The notes under the pieces are model-generated. The model was not told the DNA's origin, did no database searches, and saw nothing but the letters and a program-made list of their open reading frames with translations. A stretch of DNA of 35,232 bases from DATIYF01 sp035517775 (GTDB lineage: Bacteria > Acidobacteriota > Terriglobia > Terriglobales > Acidobacteriaceae): assembly GCA_035517775.1 (NCBI GenBank), contig DATIYF010000062.1, forward strand, positions 1 through 35,232, written 5' to 3'. This document shows positions 28,970-35,232 of this stretch, piece after piece. Position numbers and translations under genes: made by a program. How positions within the stretch are numbered: position 1 is the stretch's first letter; every line of letters starts with the position of its first letter.

Positions 28970-30130
28970 ATGCCGGCAGAAGCCTTGGCCACCACCGCGG
29001 CGGGAACCACCACTATGGACATCACAGTCAGCAAAGCCGAGCTCTTGCGTGAGCTCACCGCCACGCAGGGCGTGGTCGAGCGCAAGACCACGATCCCGAT
29101 TCTCTCGAACTACCTGTTCGAAGCCGGCGGCGACAAGCTGACTCTTACCGCCACCGATCTTGATCTCAGCCTGCGCACCGCCTGCAACGCCAAGGTGAAG
29201 AAGGAAGGCTCCTGCACCATTCCGGCGCGCAAGCTGCACGACTACGTGAAACTGCTGCCCGATGCCGATATCACCATCAAGCTGCTGGAAAATCACTGGG
29301 TGTCGATCCGCTGCGGCCGCTCCAACACCAAGATGGTGGGTATGGCGCGTTCCAACTTTCCCACCCTGCCTTCGTTTCCCACCTCGGGCGTGGTCAAGAT
29401 TCCGGCGCAGGCATTGCGCGGGCTGATCGCCAAGACAGGGTTTGCCATTGCGAATGAGGAATCGCGCTACACCCTGAACGGCGCGCTGATGGTGCTGAAG
29501 GCCGAATCCATCATCATGGTCGCGACCGATGGCCATCGCCTGGCCCACATTGAGCGCCAGGGCGAGAAGTTTGAGGGCGTCTCGGGCGAGATGAAGACGC
29601 TGGTCCCCAAAAAGGCCATGGACGAGCTGAAGTCTCTTCTTGACGCCACCGATGCCGAGACCATTGACTTCGCCAAGGACGAATCCACGCTCTATTTCCG
29701 CATCGGCGGCCGCTTGCTGACCTCGCGCCAGCTGACCGGGCAGTTCCCCAATTACGAAGCCGTCCTGCCCAAGGACAACAACAAGATCGTCACCGTTCCC
29801 GCTGCAGACCTGGCGGCAGCCATCTCGCGCGTGGCCCAGTTTGCCGACGAGCGCTCGCGCGCCGTGCGCCTGCGGCTTGAATCCGGCGAGCTGAAGCTTT
29901 CGGCTTCTTCGAGCGAGAGCGGCGAATCCGAAGACTCGATGGAAACCAGCTACAACGGGGACGCGCTGACCATCGGCTTCAATGCCGGCTACGTTCTGGA
30001 TTTTCTGAAGGCGGTGGGCGGGGGCGAGGTGAAGCTTGAGTTCAAGGACGCCCAGTCCGCCGGCCAACTCCGCCCCGCCGAAGCCGAGGACTACAAGTAC
30101 CGCTACATCGTCATGCCCATGCGAATCTGA
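28970..30130 (+). CDS. dnaN: DNA polymerase III beta subunit (sliding clamp)
   Basis: 386 residues. The clamp start MDITVSKAELLRELTATQGVVERKTTIPILSNYLFEA lies at residues 16 onward, followed by LTATDLDLSLRT, FPTLPSFP and the C-terminal EDYKYRYIVMPMRI, typical of DnaN. The ATG at 28970 has GGGGAG at normal spacing, so the protein has a 15-residue leader (PAEALATTAAGTTT); the internal ATG at 29015 has no ribosome-binding site. It follows dnaA as in most bacteria. Confidence 0.95.
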   Translation: MPAEALATTAAGTTTMDITVSKAELLRELTATQGVVERKTTIPILSNYLFEAGGDKLTLTATDLDLSLRTACNAKVKKEGSCTIPARKLHDYVKLLPDADITIKLLENHWVSIRCGRSNTKMVGMARSNFPTLPSFPTSGVVKIPAQALRGLIAKTGFAIANEESRYTLNGALMVLKAESIIMVATDGHRLAHIERQGEKFEGVSGEMKTLVPKKAMDELKSLLDATDAETIDFAKDESTLYFRIGGRLLTSRQLTGQFPNYEAVLPKDNNKIVTVPAADLAAAISRVAQFADERSRAVRLRLESGELKLSASSSESGESEDSMETSYNGDALTIGFNAGYVLDFLKAVGGGEVKLEFKDAQSAGQLRPAEAEDYKYRYIVMPMRI

Positions 30131-30203
30131 GGGGTTTCCGCCTCGGGAGTTGACCACTTTCCCTCCACGAAGTACGCTTTCCCGGCGTGCTCAGGAGGCT
30201 CCT

Positions 30204-30626
30204 ATGCTCTCTGGCTTCAAGCAATTCATTCTGCGCGGCAATGTGGTGGATATGGCCGTCGGCGTGGTCATCGGCGCGGCCTTTGCCAGCGTCGTGACCG
30301 CCTTCACCAAGGATTTCCTCACGCCCCTCATCTCGACTTTTGCCCGCAGCCCCCATGTGGGCAACCTCGGTTTCACCATTCACGGCGCTACGTTTCCCAT
30401 CGGCGACTTCGTTAATGCCTTCATTTCGTTCATCCTGATCGCCGCGGTCGTGTACTTTCTGGTGGTCATGCCCGTGAACGCGCTGGTGGCGCGCATGCGC
30501 AAGGCCCCGGCGCCCGCCGACCCCACCACCAAAAAATGCCCGGAGTGCCTGAGCGAGATTCCCATCCACGCCCGCCGCTGCGCCCAATGCGCCCAGCCCC
30601 AGCCCACCGAGATGGCCGCCGACTAG
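30204..30626 (+). CDS. mscL: Large-conductance mechanosensitive channel with C-terminal zinc ribbon
   Basis: 140 residues. The MscL N-terminus MLSGFKQFILRGNVVDMAVGVVIGAAFASVV forms the pore helix TM1; TM2 is about 68-95 (FVNAFISFILIAAVVYFLVV). The channel relieves hypo-osmotic pressure as a pentamer. The usual C-terminal helix is followed or replaced by KKCPECLSEIPIHARRCAQC (Cys112, 115, 126, 129), a treble/ribbon-type zinc site seen in a subset of MscL proteins. The start is fixed by AGGAGG at 30193-30198. The frame is open further upstream into dnaN but has no start signal there. It lies 73 bases after dnaN. Confidence 0.93.
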   Translation: MLSGFKQFILRGNVVDMAVGVVIGAAFASVVTAFTKDFLTPLISTFARSPHVGNLGFTIHGATFPIGDFVNAFISFILIAAVVYFLVVMPVNALVARMRKAPAPADPTTKKCPECLSEIPIHARRCAQCAQPQPTEMAAD

Positions 30627-30650
30627 ATTGCCCTTCCCCCCACCCTTTGC

Positions 30651-30740
30651 CGTTCTGAGCGCCCGGTTTGGCGAGAGGAATCTTCTATTAGAGGCATGCA
30701 GGAAAACAGATTCCTCGCTTTGCTCGGAATGACAACCGGG
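30651..30740. repeat. Inverted-repeat element after mscL (CHSEQSEES type)
   Basis: The left arm contains GTTCTGAGCG...GCGAGAGGAATCT (30651-30683). The right arm, AGATTCCTCGCTTTGCTCGG (from 30708) followed by AATGAC, is its imperfect reverse complement, so the RNA can fold into a long hairpin. When read on the minus strand the right arm gives CHSEQSEES, a well-known spurious peptide from a repeat common in environmental genomes. It may also end the mscL transcript. Confidence 0.65.
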
Positions 30741-30808
30741 ATCTTTTTCGCCTACCCTCCCCAGCTTCAACGATCAAGTGTGAACAGCTGGGTTCCTACA
30801 TAACCAGA

Positions 30809-30814
30809 TAAAAT
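30809..30814 (+). promoter_or_regulatory. -10 element of a leaderless promoter
   Basis: TAAAAT ends 6 bases before the ATG at 30821; no Shine-Dalgarno and no clear -35. Confidence 0.45.
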
Positions 30815-30820
30815 GTTGGC

Positions 30821-31429
30821 ATGCGTGCCATGCTTTGTGCCGCGCTTCTGTCGGCCTGGGTTCTGACGATTCCCGCCAACCCCCAGGAGTGTTCCTCTCA
30901 GCCCCGGCATGTGGCGTCCGAAGCCGCCGCCGTGAAGGACGGCGTGTACCACAACCCGAGGTATGGCTTCTCCTGCAAACTCCCCTTCGGCTGGGTGGAC
31001 CGCACCCAAGACATGCAGCCGGACGTGAACGATCCCTCCTCCGGCCAGGTTCTGCTGGCATTCTTCGAGCATCCGCCCGAGGTCACGGCGCCGACCATTA
31101 ACTCGGCCATTGTGATCGCGACTGAGCCGATTTCCGCCTACCACGGCCTGAAGACCGCCGCGGACTACTTCGGCCCGCTCGATGAAGTCACCAGCGCCAG
31201 GGGCTTCCAGGCGCAGGGGGATCCCTACGAGTTCGCGGCCGGAACAAAGCGCCTCGTCCGCGGCGATTTCAGCAAACAGAAAGGCACGCTGACCATGCTG
31301 CAGAGCTCGCTGGTCATGCTGGAGAAGGGCGAGATCGTTTCCTTTACCTTCATCGCCTCAAGTGACGACGAAATGGAAGATCTGGTGGGCCGGCTGTCAT
31401 TCCAGCGCCCCGTCTCCCGAGGCCGCTAG
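30821..31429 (+). CDS. Secreted hypothetical protein
   Basis: 202 residues with a signal peptide (MRAMLCAALLSAWVLTIPANPQ). The mature part starts with GVYHNPRYGFSCKLPFGWVDRTQ, a pattern of small periplasmic proteins with a PsbP/DUF1795-like fold (Y-x-NP-x-YGF-x-x-x-P-x-GW), and continues with alternating strands and helices to MEDLVGRLSFQRP. I suggest the fold only; the role is unknown. It is a single gene, convergent with the cNMP-binding protein. Confidence 0.7.
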   Translation: MRAMLCAALLSAWVLTIPANPQECSSQPRHVASEAAAVKDGVYHNPRYGFSCKLPFGWVDRTQDMQPDVNDPSSGQVLLAFFEHPPEVTAPTINSAIVIATEPISAYHGLKTAADYFGPLDEVTSARGFQAQGDPYEFAAGTKRLVRGDFSKQKGTLTMLQSSLVMLEKGEIVSFTFIASSDDEMEDLVGRLSFQRPVSRGR

Positions 31430-31476
31430 TCAAGCGAGAGCGGGCGCCGCAGGGCGGAAAACCGGCTGCTGACCGC

Positions 31477-32328
31477 TCACCCCCGCTCCGCTCCCGCTGG
31501 CAGCCTTTGGCGAAGAAAATCTTCTACGTCTCCCATCTTTTCGCTGAGCAGGTTCAGCTTGCGCGCGAGGCCCTGAATATCAGAGGCCGCCCGCCGGTTG
31601 ACTTCAAAGTCCAGCTCGCTGCGCAGGCGGTCTTTGGTGTCCTGCCGGTTCTGGCTCATCATGATAACGGGAGCTTGAATGGCGGCCAGCATGGAGAGAA
31701 AAAGATTCAACAGGATGAAGGGATAGGGATCCCACGAAGAGCGGCCCATCTCGATGCTGAGCACCGAATACCCGGCGAGGACCAGAAGAAATGCAATGAT
31801 AAACGTCCACGATCCTCCGAACCCGGCCACCGAATCGGCCACGCGCTCGCCGAAGGTTGCTTCTTGTTCGATGATCTCATTGGGATTGCGGCTGGCGCGC
31901 ACCCGTACCAACTGCTGTGCAGCATGAAACTGCCGGCCCAAAACTGTCAGCATGTCCATTCCCGCCAGCGGCTTGCGCTGCAAAAGCGTGGCAATGTCCT
32001 GACGGTCCACTTCGATGCAGACCGACTCTTCCAGCGCAATGGCCTCGGTCTGGTGCGGCGTTTGTTCCAGCATGGAAGCGAAACCGAAGAATTCTCCTTG
32101 TGCCGGTTCATCCACGACTACTTCCTGCTGGTCTTCATCCACGGTCGTGACCCTAACCCGGCCCGATACCATGACATAAGCGCGGGTGGCGGGGTCGCCG
32201 ATCTTGTAGATGCGCTGCCGCGGAGTGAACGTCTTCAGCTCGACCTGGGCGGCCAGGACCGCAGCTTCTTCATCATCCAACAAAGCGAACAGGGGAACTT
32301 GCCGCAGAATTTCAGGATGGCACGCCAT
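31477..32328 (-). CDS. Cyclic-nucleotide-binding domain fused to DUF1003 membrane domain
   Basis: 283 residues. The N-terminal cNMP-binding fold (ILRQVPLFALLDDEEAAVLA, FTPRQRIYKIGDPATRAYVMVSGRVRV, GEFFGFASML, about 5-130) has the jelly-roll pattern of CAP-type sensors; the phosphate-binding cassette is GEFFGFASMLEQTPHQTEAIA, with no Arg after TE, so ligand binding is uncertain. DUF1003 follows (about 160-265), with two membrane helices (GGSWTFIIAFLLVLAGYSV, PYPFILLNLFLSMLAAIQAPVIMMSQNRQ) and the typical SQNRQ...D-R motif. No helix-turn-helix. It probably senses a signal at the membrane. The start has AGGTGA upstream. Confidence 0.85.
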   Translation of the reverse strand: MACHPEILRQVPLFALLDDEEAAVLAAQVELKTFTPRQRIYKIGDPATRAYVMVSGRVRVTTVDEDQQEVVVDEPAQGEFFGFASMLEQTPHQTEAIALEESVCIEVDRQDIATLLQRKPLAGMDMLTVLGRQFHAAQQLVRVRASRNPNEIIEQEATFGERVADSVAGFGGSWTFIIAFLLVLAGYSVLSIEMGRSSWDPYPFILLNLFLSMLAAIQAPVIMMSQNRQDTKDRLRSELDFEVNRRAASDIQGLARKLNLLSEKMGDVEDFLRQRLPAGAERG

Positions 32329-32364
32329 ACGTCACCTCGGAGATTGGGATGGCCGGGCGCGAGC

Positions 32365-32370
32365 ATTTTA
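32365..32370 (-). promoter_or_regulatory. -10 candidate for the cNMP-binding/DUF1003 gene
   Basis: TAAAAT on the minus strand, preceded by CTG, about 36 bases before the ATG. This gene therefore has a leader and a Shine-Dalgarno (AGGTGA), unlike many neighbours. Confidence 0.35.
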
Positions 32371-32698
32371 CAGAACGGCGCCAGCACTTCACTGTGGAGA
32401 ACGCAGGCGGGGAAATCGCCTTATTGCCCGGAAATAACTAGGGAGGAGTCCGTAACGATGTGCGTTCCTTCGTGTCGTCATGGTTGAAAAAGGGTGCTTC
32501 CCAAATTGCCCCAAATGCCCGAAAAAGGGCAGTTTACCGGGCCGATTCGAGGCTCGAAAACGCCACCCTTCTGTGCTATAATTTGTTTAGTTCCCGATTC
32601 CTGTAAGTAATAGTAATTTCAGTCATTTGGGCTCTGTTTGCCGGGGCGGGAACTGGCGCGCCGGGGTGGTGCTCGTTCCGGCGCTTCTCCCAACCAGA
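32371..32698. other. Divergent region before gyrB
   Basis: No gene is seen. The stretch holds the gyrB promoter and a GGGCAnTT-rich part with iterated TGCCC (32505-32535) that could fold weakly. The gyrB leader is about 110 bases. Confidence 0.4.
32554..32582 (+). promoter_or_regulatory. gyrB promoter
   Basis: Perfect TATAAT (32577-32582) preceded by TGC (extended -10), with TCGAAA (32554-32559) 17 bp upstream. TCGAAAACG at this spacing also precedes the ispE -10 element. The leader to the ATG at 32699 is about 110 bases. Confidence 0.65.
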
Positions 32699-35232
32699 AT
32701 GGCCACTAAAGAGATCGCACCCATCGCAGAAACCAAGACACAAAACGGTCGTCTGGCCGCAGTGAATGGCGGCAACGGCGACTACACCGCCGACTCCATC
32801 AAAGTGCTGGGCGGCATGGAAGCGGTGCGCAAGCGCCCGGCCATGTATATCGGCTCGACCGGCGAACTGGGGCTGCACCATCTGGTTTATGAGGTCGTGG
32901 ATAACTCGGTGGACGAAGCTCTCGCCGGCTACGCCGACAAGATCGAGGCCACCATCCACATTGATAACTCCATCACCGTGGTGGATAACGGCCGGGGCAT
33001 TCCGGTTGACAATATGGATATTGATGGAGAGAAGATTCCCGCCGCGCAAGTGGTCATGACCAAGCTGCATGCCGGGGGCAAGTTCGATACGTCTTCCTAT
33101 AAGGTTTCCGGCGGACTGCACGGCGTGGGCGTTTCCTGCGTGAACGCGCTGAGCGAAGAACTGGAACTCGAAATCTGGCGCGACGGCTTTACCTGGGAGC
33201 AGACCTACTCCAAGGGCGAGCCCACCAGCAAGCTGAAGAAGACCGGCGCGGTAAAAGCCAAGACGGGCACCAAAGTTCATTTTCTGCCGGACCGCACGAT
33301 ATTCACCGAAACTCAATACAACTTCGATACCCTGGCGCAGCGCCTGCGCGAGCTCGCCTTCCTGAACAAGGGCCTGCTCATCACGCTGACCGATGAGCGC
33401 ACCACCGAGGCCAAGACCGGCGAGCCGAAGACGGTAGAGTTCAAGTACAACGGCGGCATAGCCGAATTTATTAAGCACCTGAACCGCGGCAAGCAGGTGC
33501 TGCACGACCGCCCCATCTACATGGAGCAGGAGCGCAGCGGCGTGGTCATGGAGATTGGCCTGCAGTATAACGACGGCTACTCCGAGACGCTGTTCAGCTT
33601 CGCCAACAATATCAACACCGTGGATGGCGGCTCGCATCTTTCCGGCTTCCGCACTGCGCTGACCCGCACCATCAACCACGCGGGCCAGCAGATGGGCCTG
33701 TTCAAAGACGTAAAAGAAAATCTTACCGGCGATGACGTGCGCGAGGGACTGGTGGCGGTGATCAGCGTGAAGCTGCCGCAACCGCAGTTCGAAGGCCAGA
33801 CCAAGGGCAAGCTGAATTCCGATATCGCCGGCGTGGTAACGGCATTCGTCAACGAGCGCCTGGGTTCGTTTTTCGAGCAAAACACGGCGGTGGCGCGCAA
33901 GATCATCAACAAAGCGATTGAGGCCGCCCGCGCCCGCGAAGCGGCGCGCAAGGCGCGCGACCTGACCCGCCGGAAGGGCGCACTCGATGGCGGCGGCCTG
34001 CCGGGAAAGCTCGCCGACTGCTCCGAGCGCCAGCCGGAGCGCTGCGAATTATTTCTGGTAGAGGGCGAATCCGCCGGCGGCACCGCCAAGCAGGGCCGCG
34101 ACCGCCGCTTTCAGGCCATTCTGCCGCTCAAGGGCAAAATTCTGAACGTGGAAAAAGCCCGCTACGACAAGATGCTGGGCCACGAAGAAATCCGCGCCAT
34201 GATTACCGCGCTCGGTACCGGCATTGGCAAAGACGACTTCGATTCCGCCAAGCTGCGCTACGGCAAAGTCATCCTCATGACGGACGCCGACGTGGATGGC
34301 TCGCACATCCGCACCCTGCTGCTGACGTTTTTCTTCCGCCACATGCAGGAGTTGATCAAGCGCAACAACGTTTATATCGCGCAGCCGCCGCTGTACTCGA
34401 TCAAGAAGGGCAAATCACAGCAGTACATCAAAGACGACCGCGAGTTCGTCAAGGTGATGGTAAAGCGCGCAGCGGAAGACTTGATCGTCCGCTACGGCGA
34501 AGGCGCGGCCAAGATGGAAGGCGCGGTGCTGGCCAAGTTCATCAACACGCTGAACGAGTACCTCGGCTTCTACGACAAGCTGGCCAAGCGCCTGCGCGAC
34601 GAGAAGGTCACCGACCTGCTGCCCAAACTCGATCTGGCCAAGCGGACCGACTTTGAAGGCGACAAGAAGGCGCCGCCGAAAAAGATCGAGAAGCTGGAAC
34701 GGGAACTCAAGAAGCTGCAGAAGGAGCGCCAGTTCAAGGAAGTGGGCAGCCGCTACGACGAAGAGCACAACCTGTGGGAAGTGGTCTTTCTGAACTCGCA
34801 GGGCGCCGAGCACGTCATTAACTGGGAGCTGGCTTCGGCCCCCGAGTACCGGCAGCTGCTTTCAAAATTCAAGCAGATCGAGCCCTATATGGAGCCGCCG
34901 TTCGTGGTTGAGACCATCGCCGCCGTGCCGGCCAACGCCAAGGGCAAGGCCGCCGAAGAGGGCGAAGAAGAACTGAGCGACGCGGAACGCGAAGACCTGG
35001 AAAAAGCGCAGAAGAAAACCGCCAAGGCCGCGCCCAAAAAGAAGACCGCCGAGCCCGAGGTGGTGGAGAAATCCACGCCACGCGAGCTCTTCGAATACGT
35101 GCTGGCCGAAGGCAAAAAAGATTTCAGCGTGCAACGCTATAAAGGACTGGGCGAGATGACCGCGCCCCAGCTCTGGGAAACCACCATGGACCCGGAGCGC
35201 CGCACCCTGCTCTCGGTAAAGCTCGAAGACAT
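32699..35232 (+). CDS. gyrB: DNA gyrase subunit B (3' end beyond the window)
   Basis: ATP-dependent type II topoisomerase subunit that introduces negative supercoils. 844 codons are present. The ATPase domain shows SIKVLGGMEAVRKRPAMYIG, VVDNSVDEALAG and GGLHGVGVSCVNALS. The TOPRIM domain has FLVEGESAGGTAKQGRDR and ILMTDADVDGSHIRTLL. A large insert of roughly 170 residues then separates TOPRIM from YKGLGEM, like the E. coli-type insert but with an Ala/Lys/Glu-rich linker (EEELSDAEREDLEKAQKKTA) before it. It ends at KLED with about 40-50 residues still to come. The N-terminus has about 30 extra residues (MATKEIAPIAETKTQNGRLA). Confidence 0.96.
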   Translation, partial: MATKEIAPIAETKTQNGRLAAVNGGNGDYTADSIKVLGGMEAVRKRPAMYIGSTGELGLHHLVYEVVDNSVDEALAGYADKIEATIHIDNSITVVDNGRGIPVDNMDIDGEKIPAAQVVMTKLHAGGKFDTSSYKVSGGLHGVGVSCVNALSEELELEIWRDGFTWEQTYSKGEPTSKLKKTGAVKAKTGTKVHFLPDRTIFTETQYNFDTLAQRLRELAFLNKGLLITLTDERTTEAKTGEPKTVEFKYNGGIAEFIKHLNRGKQVLHDRPIYMEQERSGVVMEIGLQYNDGYSETLFSFANNINTVDGGSHLSGFRTALTRTINHAGQQMGLFKDVKENLTGDDVREGLVAVISVKLPQPQFEGQTKGKLNSDIAGVVTAFVNERLGSFFEQNTAVARKIINKAIEAARAREAARKARDLTRRKGALDGGGLPGKLADCSERQPERCELFLVEGESAGGTAKQGRDRRFQAILPLKGKILNVEKARYDKMLGHEEIRAMITALGTGIGKDDFDSAKLRYGKVILMTDADVDGSHIRTLLLTFFFRHMQELIKRNNVYIAQPPLYSIKKGKSQQYIKDDREFVKVMVKRAAEDLIVRYGEGAAKMEGAVLAKFINTLNEYLGFYDKLAKRLRDEKVTDLLPKLDLAKRTDFEGDKKAPPKKIEKLERELKKLQKERQFKEVGSRYDEEHNLWEVVFLNSQGAEHVINWELASAPEYRQLLSKFKQIEPYMEPPFVVETIAAVPANAKGKAAEEGEEELSDAEREDLEKAQKKTAKAAPKKKTAEPEVVEKSTPRELFEYVLAEGKKDFSVQRYKGLGEMTAPQLWETTMDPERRTLLSVKLED

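Noticed and set aside
28913..30157. Minus-strand frame opposite dnaN
   Set aside because: Shadow of dnaN.
30111..30770. Minus-strand frame containing CHSEQSEES
   Set aside because: Known type of spurious translation of a repeat, and it lies opposite mscL.
32576..33880. Minus-strand frame opposite gyrB
   Set aside because: gyrB on the plus strand is unmistakable, including ATPase and TOPRIM motifs.

Overview
The window looks like a chromosomal segment of a GC-rich Gram-negative bacterium, most probably an Acidobacteriota member. This is inferred from the gene mix (DUF5916 outer-membrane protein, ECF sigma with zinc-finger/HEAT anti-sigma, MscL with a zinc-ribbon tail) and from the many short interspersed repeats; no rRNA or other taxonomic marker was compared. 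The rnpA-rpmH-dnaA-dnaN...gyrB order places the window at or close to the replication origin: the rpmH-side genes run on the minus strand and dnaA, dnaN, mscL and gyrB run on the plus strand.

Layout. 1-2.5 kb: the last codons of an upstream gene, a bidirectional hairpin terminator, a membrane acyltransferase (-), an unrecognised protein (+) and a small secreted cysteine-rich protein (-). 2.7-8 kb: a housekeeping run on the plus strand, ispE, tRNA-Gln(UUG), prs, rplY/ctc, pth, rpsF, rpsR, rplI, closed by a hairpin. 8.2-12.3 kb: an envelope-type regulatory cluster, ECF sigma, zinc-finger/HEAT anti-sigma, DUF4097 secreted repeat protein, double-PDZ secreted protein. 12.3-17.2 kb (-): GAF-GAF-GGDEF cyclase, small membrane protein, DinB-like protein, stand-alone UvrC N-terminal homologue, DnaC-like helicase loader and an overlapping DUF1376-like partner. 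17.3-21.5 kb (+): ruvB, a DUF5916 outer-membrane protein, ruvA. 21.5-26.7 kb (-): a hypothetical protein, mnmE, jag/khpB, yidC, yidD, rnpA, rpmH. 26.7-35.2 kb: presumed origin side, dnaA, dnaN, mscL, a secreted protein, a cNMP-binding/DUF1003 protein (-) and gyrB, which runs off the window end.

How the genes work together. Much of the window is core information processing: replication start (dnaA, dnaN, gyrB, DnaC-like loader), branch migration (ruvAB), tRNA maturation and modification (rnpA, mnmE, pth), ribosomal proteins, and membrane protein insertion (yidC/yidD). The sigma/anti-sigma/DUF4097/PDZ cluster reads as one envelope-sensing or envelope-remodelling unit.

Two patterns stand out. 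First, many genes have a TAnnAT -10 element only 6-11 bases before the start codon, which suggests widespread leaderless transcription. Second, the segment carries several unrelated families of short palindromic and tandem repeats. Some lie inside, or form the ends of, essential genes: in-frame insertions in mnmE and ispE, a 15-bp array in rpsR, repeat-derived ends of rpmH and ispE, and a repeat at the pth start. No insertion sequence, prophage, CRISPR array or complete novel multi-gene defence system was seen.
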